Assembly: GCA_017591395.1 (NCBI GenBank)
Contig: WEDG01000370.1
Coordinates: forward strand, 186,001 to 250,000
Source: Schistocephalus solidus
Taxonomy: Eukaryota; Platyhelminthes; Cestoda; Diphyllobothriidea; Diphyllobothriidae
DNA: 64,000 bases
Reading direction: 5' to 3'
The notes beneath the pieces are model-generated. The model saw only the letters and a list, made by a program, of their open reading frames with translations, was not told where the DNA came from and ran no database searches. Positions 34,345-45,496 of this stretch are shown piece by piece (position 1 is the stretch's first letter; the number at the start of each line of letters is the position of its first letter). The position numbers were made by a program, and so were the translations under genes.

Positions 34345-37130
34345 TTTATTTATTTATTGCCAGTTTGCAGGCAAGGTCAGAAGAGGTATACAGTAGAGGA
34401 TCGACCTCACAGTAAAAAAACTTCTGACCGTTCTTCCTAGTTATTTTCAGGATAAAAAACTGCAGTTTGTTTAATGATTAGAGTTCAAGACGGGGAAAGT
34501 TTGACGCAGGTGCACAGTGTATTATTTCTCCCTTCAGCGTTATGTATCATATATTCTGCACCAGATGCACGTATGTCAGAGAACGGTTGCTCACTGTCGA
34601 CTGAGGAATTAGCCAATTACGGACTGCCGAGCCAGCAATATTGCCCTTAGCATTAAGCCTAGCGCAGGGTTCAGAGTCCGCGAACGCCACCAGAATGGAA
34701 AAGAGATTCCACCGAGTCTTAACCCAAAATTCGTGAGGGGTTATCGTGAATGCAGAAAAGTAGTGACAGCTCTCTTAAACACAGGAAAACTTTGCTGAAT
34801 TTTGACACTAATGAGAAGCATATTCCAGATTGCTATGGCTTTTACTAAAAAAATACTAGCAATATATAACTGTGCATACAAGTAGAAGAAATAAAAATAC
34901 ATCCCGATGACTGGGGCGCCGAGAGTGGTTGAGCTGCCTCAGAGTAGTAAGGGATTAAAGGTGCGACTGTTTAAAAGTTTAAACAGTAAAAATAGTCCCT
35001 TCTGTAATCTACGAATTCCCAACAGGTCGAGGTTATAAAGTTCACAGCGTTTTTGGTAGGAGAGGTAACGGTGTTTTGAAAGTCAAACAGTTTTAATAAA
35101 GAAGTCCTGGACTGATTCTATCTTCTTGCGTTAACAAGCGTGCACAAGGCTACATAGAAACCAGCAGCATTCCAGCCTAGCTCTAACGTACATTTTATAA
35201 AGGCTGGTTCTAATATTGATTGCTTTTAAATTTTGATAATAAACCCAGTTTTTCGGCGAACTTTCAATAAAATCAGTGCGCAGTGCTCTGCCAGATAAAG
35301 ATCAATAAAATAGGATATGCCCAGCTCCTTTATAACTATGGGAAAATTTAGGTCGTGACTGACTATGCTTATCTGGGCTGATGGTTGTCACCAATAACCA
35401 TAACGGAGCACTTTTGCCAAGAAAGTGAAAGGTTCCATGTGAGACACTACTGAACCAAGGCCTGAAGATCCTTTTTTAAGAGCTCAAGCATGATGTTGCG
35501 ATCGGCTAGTTTATATCTAAATGCAACATTTAAATTTTCAGCGTACATTATGGGCCTACCATACTGAAAATAAGCAGAAACATCATTTAAAAAAGGCAAA
35601 ATATAAGCGGTTCATCACGTTACCCTGAATAACTCCACTTCTTACATACGTGGGGTTGGAGATAACATTAGAAATTTAACTCTTGGTGTGCGCGCATTCA
35701 AATAGGAGGATATCAAGTTCAGATGCTATGCCGAAAGAGGCAAGTTTCAGCAGGAGGAGATCATGGTCAACACGATCAAAAGCCTTAACGAAAGCGAAAT
35801 CAACTGTGTATAGTGCAAACCCATTGTCTCTAGATTATAGCACATGATCAAAGAAAGAGAGCTTGCAGGTGTCACAAGATCTTTTTTGGGGTATCCATGC
35901 TGACTTGTTCTATATTAGATTACGCATAATCTTGTCTTTTAGCAAGGTCTCTAAGATCTTCAAGGCCACGAGAAGTGTATTTATTGGCCTAAAGTCGTCA
36001 AATGACATAGATCTATGGTTTTTGGGTAAAGGCAGAAAGCACGATTCCTTCCATAAACTAGGAAAGGTATCGTTTTCAAGAGCAAGATTAAATATCTTAC
36101 GCAGAAGGAACAGAAATATATCATTCTCATCAGCTGACTGGGGCGCCAGTTGGTCAAGGACGGTAAGATTGACGAAAACGCCGAATGTCCTCAGTCACGG
36201 TCCAGAGGGTAAAAAGTATGGTTTTCAGGACGTTACCGGTCCAAAGCCAGACAGTCGGAAATGGAGATACCGAAGGTCCATTAAAAGCTTTTGACAAGAA
36301 ATCATTGAACCCATTAGCCGTCAACTTAGCGTCAACTATGGGGTTTCCTAAGGCGTCTCGAAGTATTGGGTGCTGCGTTTTTCTTTGCGCTTTTACTGTG
36401 CGCAAAAGATTTTCACAACATTAACGGAAGTGTTTTTGGTAAAGTTTAACACATCGGCTAGCAGTTTTTCTTCAGACAGCCTCTTAGTTTGTTTAAAGAT
36501 TAATTGGATCAAGGGCAAAACGGAAGTGTCGTTTTGTAGATGAAAAAGATGTGAGAGATTACGCAGTCCACCGTGGAATGACAGATGGAGGAAGACTTCA
36601 TCCTTGACGTTAACTATTTCCTTACGGTTAACAAAAGAATAGATAGATTTTATATTTGAGTAGCCGAAAGAGCACTGCCATTTGAAAAAAAATCAATTAA
36701 AACAAGTGCAAAATCGTTTACAGTCAAGTTTTGATAGCAGGTCAGGTATTGGCGATGACAATTGACACAAATCATTGTGGTCAAAAATTTGATAACAGAG
36801 CCAACAGTTAAAATACTCCTGTGGCATTTTAATGGAAGAGACATATCTTGAATGTGGTTTGTGGGATTTTAAGGAGAAAGAAAACTATTGCCCATGGTTG
36901 AAAAACATACGCGTTAGGTACGAGTGGCATGCTGATGAGAGCATATGAGCGTTCAAAACGCTCCTCATCGTGGAAGAAATCATTTTAAGAAAGAAGGTGC
37001 TTTTCAGTACCGCAGGTGTGATCCCAATGCGTATCGACTGGTTATAAGCGTAAACGTCAAGGATGCTAGACAGAGGAAACATTCGCAGGCATCATACCTA
37101 CGCTTAGGTTCGAACGAGGAAAGGACCTTA
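34345..37130 (-). mobile_element. APE/RT-type LINE 'Z', decayed
   Basis: Minus-strand LINE whose 3' end (plus-strand 34,345-34,374) is a TTGCC/GGCAA hairpin followed by an AATA tail. Moving upstream, RT words appear in shifting frames: a C-terminal region near 34.9-35.2 kb, RSGVIQGN near 35.7 kb, VDFAFVKAFDRVDHDLL near 35.8 kb (motif A), and DALGNPIVDAKLTANGF-NDFLSKAF near 36.3 kb (region before RT). The 36.5-37.1 kb part is heavily decayed and only tentatively included. Clade not resolved. Confidence 0.65.
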
Positions 37131-37544
37131 GAGATTGTGAAGTTCATGGTAGGACTGCCAGAGAAGCTACCACGATAATCTCATTGCTGATTTATCAGAC
37201 CACCAAAAGAGGAGCCAGAAACGATCGTCAACAGTCTGAGTAGGGTCAACACCGTTACACTGCTCCGCAAAGGCATGTGGTAGGTTGCTTCTGAGCATAA
37301 GATGAAATCATAATGGGAGATCCGATAATTTAGTAAGAAACCAACATAATGCATTCAGGGGTGCTAGTTGGTATGAGAATCGATACTGAATCTGAGGCCT
37401 GCATAGCTAATAATTCAGATTGTAATTCTGATTTTGGATATCGGTATTCGAATCGGAGGTGCTTAAAAACGAGAATGCAATATAACATAATTTATGGAAA
37501 TCATTTTACGGAGGCATGGGTTATGAAGACATCAAAGGTCTTGG

Positions 37545-38734
37545 GGAGGTGGTCTTCTAAATTCCCAACGGTACTTTCTCGTGGTCATGAAGAAAGCTGC
37601 TCGGAAAGGAAGAGGAAAATTTAAGGTTAATTGAATGAGTGTTAAGATAAATGTGCAGTCTTCGCTTAAAAGTAGACAGATCATTTGCTAACCTCATATC
37701 GATTGGCAGATTATTCAAAAGAAAGCCATACCTGAAAGCAAAGAGCAGAGAGAGTTTAGATGTGGAGGATATAGGAGGCGGAATAATCAGTGAAGAATTA
37801 CGTAGGTTGTACGGTTGTATGGCTGGAATTCTGGGAATATTTGAACTATTATTAAGGCGATAAATGACACAGAAGCCAGCTTCCAGTCTCTGAAACCATA
37901 TAAATTTCAGGTTAGTAAACTGGCACCTGCTTGAGTAGGAGGTAGTTAAAGTGTCGGAGGTAAGAGTTTCCGAGTAAAATGTCTTTGAACCTTGTTAATT
38001 TTAGAATGGCTAGACTCGGTCCTTAAACCAAAGAATGGGCAGTAATTTTCAAGAATGGAAACGAAAAACATTCGATAAAGTTTAATTTAATTTCAGGAAG
38101 CTAGATATTATAAGAAATGAAGCCACAAATCATTGCAGCATTGGCCGTAATTCCATCAGCATGAGGCGAAAAATCTAAATTATTAGTGTAGCTTAAACCT
38201 AAGTCCTTGATGATAGAACATTCAATCATAAAGGTGCCTTGAAAAATAACTGGTTGTGGTTGTCTGTCAAGTTCAAAGCATATGACTGAGAGTATTTAAC
38301 TGCTGATGAAGTATCCTTAACGTAAAGCAAAACAAACGATGACCTAGCACGCAGCCTTGATGGAAACCAATTACAGTAATAGTCTCAGCTAAAAATGTGG
38401 TCCACACTATAACATTTTGTTAACAATAAGTTAGATATGACGCAATGAAATCGATAAGGCGACTAGGAAGTCCTACAGCTTCTAACTTAACTATGAGTCT
38501 CCTATGAGGCACTTTATCAAAGGCCTTGCTACGATTAAAATAGACAACAACCACAGAAAGATGATCATTGCGAAGATTTGGAACCGACTGGTGAGATGTT
38601 TCACAAGAGCGATCGGAAAGGAAGCAATTTTGGGAAGTGCTAAGAAGTTGATTGGCTGTGCAAAAATTGGTAATTTCTACGGCAATTAGTTTTTTAAAGA
38701 GCTTAGCAAGAGAATGCGTTTTCTGAACACCGCG
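37545..38734 (-). mobile_element. LINE X-a, 3' half (block 1)
   Basis: Minus-strand remnant of LINE family X. The C-terminus reads LPIDMRLANDLSTFKRRL then HIYLN. Upstream lies RT with FNRSKAFDKVPHRRL and CFLSDRSCETSHQS (RT motif region). It is broken by many frameshifts. Parallel to 46,740-48,090 at very high similarity, part of a duplicated block. Confidence 0.75.
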
Positions 38735-39345
38735 AGAATGTTCCAAAAGTCTTAACGAAGAGATTGTCATCAAAATCCGAAAAAGGCTCGTCTGATGGCA
38801 TGCAACACATCCATTGCGCTCTACGCCACTTTAAAGCAGTGACAGGATGGTTTTAAGTTGGTGGTCATAAGCAAATTAAGATCCTTTTTGGTTTCCGCGT
38901 CTTGTAAGGCTTCACCGTTGATAAAGTAGCTTCTACTGCTGGCAGATCCGGATGGGTTGCCTAAGCGAAGTATTGTACACTTATGGACGTTGAACCGTTA
39001 AAGCCAATGATTCGACCATTCGTCCAACCGGGTTCAATTGATCTGTAGTTTGTCTTCGTTGGCTAGGCTCTGGATTATATTCCAGATTTTTATGTCGTTA
39101 GAAAAACATTGCTGCTTTACAGCCCAGATCCCTGACACAATCATCCACGTATATTAAGAACAGTATTGGCCGTTGTACTTAACGCTAAAGAACCCTATTC
39201 TCGACCACAGCAGCACTTTACCTCTCTTGGCCGATGCACACAACCTGGCCTTTATCAACAAGGAAGTTTTCGATCGAGTAGAGGAGGGAAAATCTGATTC
39301 CAATACTTTTATCTTCTATAGCAGTCTCCTGTGCGGCACAGTGTC
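38735..39345 (-). mobile_element. CR1-like LINE Y fragment (block 1)
   Basis: Almost the same sequence as 48,395-49,005. On the minus strand it encodes CR1 RT thumb words with a decayed catalytic box (MFSNDIKIW where FADDxKLW is expected), VHKCTILRLGNPSG, KKDLNLL, LKPSCHCFK and DFDDNLFVKTFGTFLRPHLKF, parallel to LINE-A. Both ends abut LINE X sequence. Confidence 0.75.
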
Positions 39346-40388
39346 GAAGGCGAGCAAAAGAGGAAAATCTCTTCACTGTTAAATAAGGGAATTTGATATA
39401 TTGTCGAGTCCAACTTAGCGTGATCGATTAAGTTGGCTAATCTGTTTCTGAATATTTGTAGGAACAAAATCAATTTTAGTGAGCAAATCATGAGACATCA
39501 AGGGGATCAATAGGGATGGGATTGGTTTCAAGGGTAAAATGTTTTTGGCAAAGAAGAAATTTAACAATTCTGCTTTGTCCAAATCCTCTGTAATGAAAGT
39601 ATTATTGCAATCGAGTAAGGACAGGATGATGTTGTGAGATTAAGCGGCAAACGGAGGCGGAAACTTTGAGCAGCAGATCTGAAATTATTATCATCGCTAG
39701 TTGCTAGAGACTCCCGATGCCTATCTCACGTGATCCTAGTTTTTAAACTTATTCAAAGATTTGTGCGAACCTTAAGTGGACCGATAACGAACTCATGGAC
39801 GTATCCTTAAGCTGTTTTCGTAAATTTTCAAGTCAATTTGAAAAAAATTGTGGCACCATGGGAGAAACAGCATTTGGTATAAAGTTCTTTTGTGGAATGA
39901 AATCGAGGAGGCCTTCTGTTAGGCCTTGCAATGTATCGTGGAAAAACCTTAGATCATTATTTGAATAAATGCTTGGCCAATCCAGAGTGCTTGAAAAAGT
40001 TTTTAATAATTCTTTGATAATATGAGAAAAGTCCAAATAGCTACGTATTATTTCTGACTTAACAATGGAGGAGACTGGAGTACAACAAGGAATTAATTCG
40101 TGATCACTTGTAAAAAGCGTTTTGATGGAAATTCTTCCGCAATGGCTGGACGCCATTGGCAAAAATTAAATCTAAAATAATATCTTTTGTAGTCACTGAA
40201 CTGACTAATTGAGACATTTCTGAAAAATAAATCGTGCGCAACAAGTTCTCAAATTTTGGCGGAAGAGTATTTGTATGCCAGTCGATTTCTGACAAATTAA
40301 AATCTCCTTTGATTTTTTTATCATCAAACGGAGCTTCTGAAACTTTTTCAAAGAGAGCACTGAGCTGACTTTCATTGTCGGAATAAAG
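39346..40388 (-). mobile_element. LINE X-a, RT N-terminus and endonuclease end (block 1)
   Basis: Continuation of X-a. Endonuclease words KGDFNLSEIDWHTNTLP and TTKDIILDLIFANGV appear near 40.1-40.3 kb (the GDFN catalytic region). Frames broken. It contains the empty site at 39,920/39,921 that is occupied by X-D in block 2. Ends at ATAAAG, the candidate target duplication of the Gypsy element. Confidence 0.75.
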
Positions 40389-40860
40389 TGTAGAATGTTC
40401 TTACCACGTTTTCCTAGTAGAAGGTTCTATAACAACGCGCGTCCGCAGAAACTTCTGGAAAACACGCCCTCAAGGTGTGCGCGTGCGATTCTTCATCCTA
40501 TTTATTAATGAAGGGAAAATATGCCTAGCATAAGTTTGTTTAATCTCTCTTGACCAATGCATCTTAACCAATCATCACCGATGGATCCGACCTTGTCAAT
40601 GGAGTAGTTTTAAAAAGGAGCGAGAAATGAACTCCAGGACCCCCGTTTTTGGCTAAGCCTGACGATCAGGAATCCTCATTGCAGCCCGTCTTTTGTTCCT
40701 CCTGAATCCTCGCTGTCAATCATCCTTCGGACTTCGATTATTTGTGTACCTAGGTTTTCCCTTTTCCATAGTTTCTCACTGTACTTATGTTATTAGTATA
40801 TTATACTTACCAACGTCTTCCTTTTCCTACTGGGTCATAGCTAACGCATTCTGGTTGTTA
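40389..40860 (+). repeat. Gypsy 5' LTR
   Basis: Starts TGTAGAATG and shares with the 3' LTR cgtccgcagaaacttctgga, then cgcg..cgattcttcat..tatttat and ctagca. The right end is placed at ctggttgtta by comparison with the 3' LTR end; it is uncertain by about ten bases. Confidence 0.65.
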
Positions 40861-40906
40861 TACAAACTGATGACAGCGGTGTCCTGTATACATGGGAGAC
40901 AACTAA

Positions 40907-41460
40907 TTGGGGAAACTAATTAAGGAGCTGCAGAAGCTCGGTACCTCACAGTACTCTGCACCTCCACTAGAGAAGCTGACACGCTTCACGGATTTCATGC
41001 GCTGGGAGGCCCGATGCAAAGATTACCTTCAAGGTGTTGATGCGAGGCGCAGAGTGTGGCCATCCGGGCTCTACTGGACGACGAGGTCCAGGATCTCGCC
41101 CGCTTAGCAGACATCTCAGCGGCTGCAACCCCTTCGGTTGTCCTCGACGGCCTCCGCGAGTTCATTGGGAGCTCTGAACACCCTTGGGTCTTGCAATCAG
41201 ACTTTCAACGTCGTTATTAACAGCCGGGGGAGTTAGTCAATGACTTCCAGCAGGCCCTTCGACTTCTCGGTCGGAGGGCTTTCCCCACCATGGACGCAAC
41301 GGCCCTAAACACTCGGGTGCTGGAGCACATTGTCGTTGGAGTCCACGACACTCAAATCCGAAAGGCTTTTTTGGCGAGATCGGCCATCAGCCCTCGACAA
41401 GGCCATCCCCCCTGAATCCTGAAGTGGAAGTCCTTAAGGCCACCTGCAAACTACCACCAC
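40907..41460 (+). pseudogene. Gypsy gag
   Basis: Two frames. Words include FTDFMRWEARCKDYLQGVDA, AIRALLDDEVQDLARLA, VVLDGLREFIGSSEHPW, LVNDFQQALRLLGRRAFP and VLEHIVVGVHDTQIRKAF, a capsid-like helical gag. An in-frame TAA interrupts near 41,218 and frame is lost near 41,060 and again around 41,400. No CCHC knuckle seen. Confidence 0.75.
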
Positions 41461-41689
41461 GGTCGCTGTTTGGTGTCACAGCCGTCCAGCACCACTCTTC
41501 CCACGACGCCGCCACCCAAACGCCTTGGCATCCCTGCTCCTGCGGCTCCTAGCCCCGCCTAAACACATTGCTTCAGCCTCAGACACGACGGCCAAATAGG
41601 CCCCAAGCCCACCGCACCATCCAGGCCATTGACATAGGCCCATGACCTAGTGACGGTGAGTAATATCTCGTTCCTGATACAGTTATATC

Positions 41690-41995
41690 ATGGTTAGGCT
41701 CTACTAATTTCCCCTCAGTCCGAGGTACCAAAGGTAACACTAGTCTTTCATTTTTAGTAGATTACGGCGCTGGTTGTTCGTTAGTACGCCAGCAGCCTTT
41801 CCTAGAATTCCAGACTAAGTTTCGGTACAGTGATAGGCCCAACGTTACCCTTCACACGGCTAACAGTGCGTACCTCAGGCAAACTGGTCTAGTGGAATTT
41901 ACCCTGGATTAATCTAGAGTTAGTTTTACCCACCAAATCATTGTCTTTCCAGATATAACTTGGGATTGTATAATTGGTTTTGATTTTTTAATAAT
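41690..41995 (+). pseudogene. Gypsy protease
   Basis: Aspartic protease with FLVDYGAGCSLV, the DTGA active site altered to DYGA, and the distal WDCIIGFDFL, which corresponds to the usual I-L-G-x-D-x-L motif. A TAA lies between. The catalytic loop substitution suggests loss of activity. Confidence 0.75.
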
Positions 41996-42099
41996 TTTAA
42001 ATGTTCCGTAGACTTCGACAGGTGCCTCCTGCACACAGCCTCTGTTAAGATTCCCTTTCTTCATCGTGGTCCTAGACCAGCCAGGTTACCTGTGTGAAC

Positions 42100-43445
42100 A
42101 GTTGTCTTTAATGCTAAGGAACTCATCCCAACGCATCTTGAGCAGAACAGTGCCAAGAGGTTAGGTGATTTAGTTGAAGAATTTAAAGACATCTTTGACT
42201 GGGATGGGAAGTCTACGGGAAGGAAGAATTTGACGGAGCATTAAATTGACACGGGGGACGCACGAGAAATCCGGGTCTCAACTGAGCGGCTTCCAACCTT
42301 TTAGCAGAATGAACTGGATGTCCTTATTAGCGATATGCTCAGCCGTAATATTATTAGGCCACCTCATTCTCCCTGGTCGTTACCGATAGTGCTTGTAAGG
42401 AAAAAGGACGGCTAAATGCAATTATGCATCGACTTCAGGAAACTTAATGCCATAACTTAGGAAGATTCCTGTCCGAGTCCGCAAATTGACGCGTCATTAG
42501 ACACCCTCGCAGATAAAACCATGTTTTCAACACTTGATTTAGCTTCTGGCTACTGGCAGGTGGAAGTGAGGCCCGCTGACAGAGAAATGACGGCTTTTGT
42601 TGCTCCTCAGGCCTTTACGAATTCGAGACAATGCCATTTGGGCTTTCAAATGTCCCTTGTACTTTCCAACGGTAAAGGATCCAGGTTCTTACGCAGTTGA
42701 TCCCAAATTCGTGTCTCGTATACATGAACGATATTATCGTCCTCGGTAAGGATTTTAACAACCACCTCAAAAATCTTTGGTCCGTGTTCGACAACCTCAG
42801 TAAAGCTGGTCTCGCTTTAAAACCTAACAAGTGTGTCTTTATCAAGCCGCACATCAAATGTATAGGCCACGTCGTCTCTACCACCGGCATAGCGACAGAT
42901 TATGAAAAGGTAAGGCAAATTCGTGACTGGCCAACTCTCACAGATGTATCCGAGGTTCAAAGTTTTTTTAGGATTTGCCTCGTACTATCACCGTTTTATC
43001 AAAGACTATGCCGATATTGCAAGTCTACTCCGTAAGCTGACACAGAAAGATGTCAAATGCAAGTGGGCTGCTGACTGTGCTTTCAACTTTCAGACGCTGA
43101 AGCATAAGCTTTGCTTGTATCCGATTTTAGTTTTTCCAAACATCAGCTCTGATGCTGTAAAATTTGTGTTAGATACTGACGCTAGCGATAACGCAATAGG
43201 CGCTGTCCTCTCCCAGCAGCAATTCGACAGCACCGAGCTTGTCATCCAGTACCTCAGTCGTTCATTTACTTAGGCAGAATGTCATTAATGCGTGACTCGC
43301 AAAGAGATGCTAGCATTAACATACTTTGTTGAAGAATGTCAGCCTTCCTTCAGTATCGGCCGTTCCTCGTGCGCATGGACCACTTTTCTTTGACGGGGCT
43401 GTGCAATTTAGAATTTCTATTTGGTAAGCAGCAGCAAGGCACTGT
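42100..43445 (+). pseudogene. Gypsy reverse transcriptase and RNase H
   Basis: RT words SPWSLPIVLVRKKDG, LCIDFRKLNAIT, MFSTLDLASGYWQVEV (motif A), the catalytic box YMNDIIVLGK (normally YLDDIIV, second residue and first Asp altered), then KPNKCVFIKPHIKCIGHVVS and GFASYYHRFIKDYADIA. RNase H begins with FVLDTDASDNAIGAVLSQ and ends abruptly near 43,445 where a LINE X fragment starts. Several stops and frame changes. Confidence 0.85.
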
Positions 43446-45065
43446 CTAAATAAACATTAGTAAAGAAATAATGTTAGAACAATGTGTGCAGATAAAATGT
43501 ACAACAACTTAATAATGTAGACAGAACTTGTCCCACTAGGTCAACAGTTAGCGATATTTTGAAATTAATAGTGAACTAGAAAAATAGACAGTGTAAAAAA
43601 CTCCTACCCTAAAAATGGAGACAGAGTTCAATAGGCCTTCATTTTCGAATGGAAGGTAGGAGAATAAAATGCTCAGGAAATTAAGGTCAGGTTGTAGAGT
43701 AGGGTAATACTGCAGTAAGCATTTCAGAATGAGATAATGAAACGTCGACATGGTTCGTTCTTGATCACTTGGGCGTATGAAACAAAATCTCACAAAAATG
43801 CCTCAATGAACTTGAGGCTTCAGCATCTTAGTATGCAGAATTGAGTTCTGATGATGGTAAGTAACCAACGAAATGGCAGCATTTCAGACGAATGACTTTA
43901 TCGTTGGGATGACTAGTGATATAAGGAGACATCATGGTTCATAGTGGACTTGAGGTAGTGAAAATATAGTTTCAAGAGGGTCACTTAAATTCCTGATAGT
44001 CCTTTCTCAGAGGCATGGGGAAAGCGTCTGGGAAAAGATGAGGAAAATAAAAGGTTAATAGCATCAGTGTTAAGATAAATGTGCAATCTTCGCTTGAAAG
44101 CAGATTGACTAGTAAACGACCTAATTGCAATTGGCAAGTTATTCCAAAGAAAGCTTTACCTTGAATCAAAGAAGAGCGAGCGCTTACACACGGAGGATGC
44201 AGAGGGAGGTATAATTAGTGCAAAATTTCTTAGGTAATAAGGAAGACTAACGGGGTTAATGACAGAAAACTTGGGGAGAGTTGAGCTATTATTTAGTCGG
44301 GAAAGGAGACAAAAGCTTGCTTCCAGTCTCCTGACCCAAAGAAATTTTAGCTTCATTAGCTGGCATCTTGTTGAGCAGGAAGTAGTTGAAAGAGTCGGAA
44401 ACAGGAAAATTATTTTGAAATGTATTTGGACATTTTCAATTTTTGAACGGCAAGATTCGATCATTAAGCCGAAGAAAGGACAGAAAATTCAAAAATGGGA
44501 AGAACAAAAATACGATAATCTTAATTTAATTTCAGGATGGTAGAAATTATAATAAAGCCGCAAATCTGAGCATCTGTGTCCGTTATTTTATCGGCATGAG
44601 GTGAAAGATCTAATTTCTTGGTGCAATTTAAGCCCAAGTCCTTGATGGAGGAACATTCAGTCATAGGGCAACCTTTAAAATAACAGGTTGCGGCAGCCTT
44701 ACAGGCCCAAAACGCATGTAGAAGGTGAGAACTCCATTAGCGATGTGGATCTCCACGCCAAAGAGCGTCTAAGTCCGAATGATTTTTTTCTGAACAACGT
44801 TTGGTCGTTGATTTAGAGAATGAATACACGCATTTGAGGTCATCAGCATAAATAAAAAATTGAGAATGTTTAACTATCGATGAAATAACATTTATATGCA
44901 GTAAGAACAAAAAGGACCTAATACGGTACCTTAAAGGACACCACTCACAATCGGGGTAGCATTTGAGTATGAGGGCCTCACTAAAAAAATTTGTTTTCGA
45001 TCATATGGGTATGATCTAATAAAGTCAGTAAGGGGACTACGAAATCCTATAGTTTCTAGTAAAGC
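43446..45065 (-). mobile_element. LINE X-c fragment inside the Gypsy element
   Basis: Minus-strand LINE X 3' half. C-terminus RSFTSQSAFKRRLHIYLNT near 44.1 kb, a middle region with LWVRRLEASFCLLSRLN near 44.3 kb, the catalytic box FIYADDLKCVYSF near 44.85 kb, and SGVL-x-GTVLGPFLF. 5' truncated at 45,065 within RT. It replaces the Gypsy segment that should hold the integrase core. Confidence 0.75.
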
Positions 45066-45331
45066 TAGAAGTAGTTCATTTCAACCACCTCAAGCCAGAA
45101 TATCTGGAAGGCGAGGATGCCGACCATTCGGGGATGCATGCTAGCCCGTCTCACTCGGACGATATTCAACCAGTTGAGCACTACCTAGAGGTTCCTCCAG
45201 AAGGTGGCTTCGCACTGCCCGAGGTCTTCAACAATGAACAACAAGTTGAAAAACTTGAAGAGGTACCTCCTGAATGCGGATCGGCTACCGAACTAAACGA
45301 AGCTGCTGGGGAAAGCAGAATCTTTTTATAG
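45066..45331 (+). pseudogene. Gypsy integrase C-terminus and polypurine tract
   Basis: Reads on from the LINE junction with VVHFNHLKPEYLEGEDAD, the usual end of Gypsy integrase, then an acidic tail with two PPE-G repeats to a stop at 45,331. A purine-rich tract (taggaggaagcaa, ending 45,341) directly precedes the 3' LTR. Confidence 0.75.
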
Positions 45332-45341
45332 GAGGAAGCAA

Positions 45342-45490
45342 TGTAGAAATTTCTAACTCCGTGTTCCTGGTAGAAAGTTCTAGGATCACATGCGTCCGTA
45401 GAAACTTCTGGAAAATGCGCCCATTTAGCGGCGCGCGCGCGATTCTTCATCTATTTATACGTCTAGCACTTAAACAGATTTATGTTTGTT
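45342..45490 (+). repeat. Gypsy 3' LTR, internally shortened
   Basis: Begins TGTAGAAAT after the purine tract. Shares cgtccgtagaaacttctgga, gcgcgattcttcatc and ctagca with the 5' LTR but is only 149 bp against about 472, so roughly 320 bp of the right part is missing. Confidence 0.65.
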
Positions 45491-45496
45491 ATAAAG

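Larger units (their letters stand above)
40389..45490 (+). mobile_element. Ty3/Gypsy LTR retrotransposon, nested and broken
   Basis: Gag, protease, RT-RNase H and the integrase end lie in order between two related LTRs (40,389-40,860 and 45,342-45,490). ATAAAG flanks both outer ends (40,383-40,388 and 45,491-45,496). It sits between the two halves of one minus-strand LINE X copy. Most of integrase is gone, replaced by a LINE X fragment at 43,446-45,065. Gag composition recalls the CsRn1-type Gypsy lineage of flukes; this is from memory of the family and not tested. No env-like ORF. Confidence 0.8.

Noticed and set aside
40866..40884. Primer-binding site complementary to tRNA-Trp after the Gypsy 5' LTR
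   Set aside because: tgatgacagcggtgtcc matches the expected pattern at little over half the positions, and the LTR end is uncertain.
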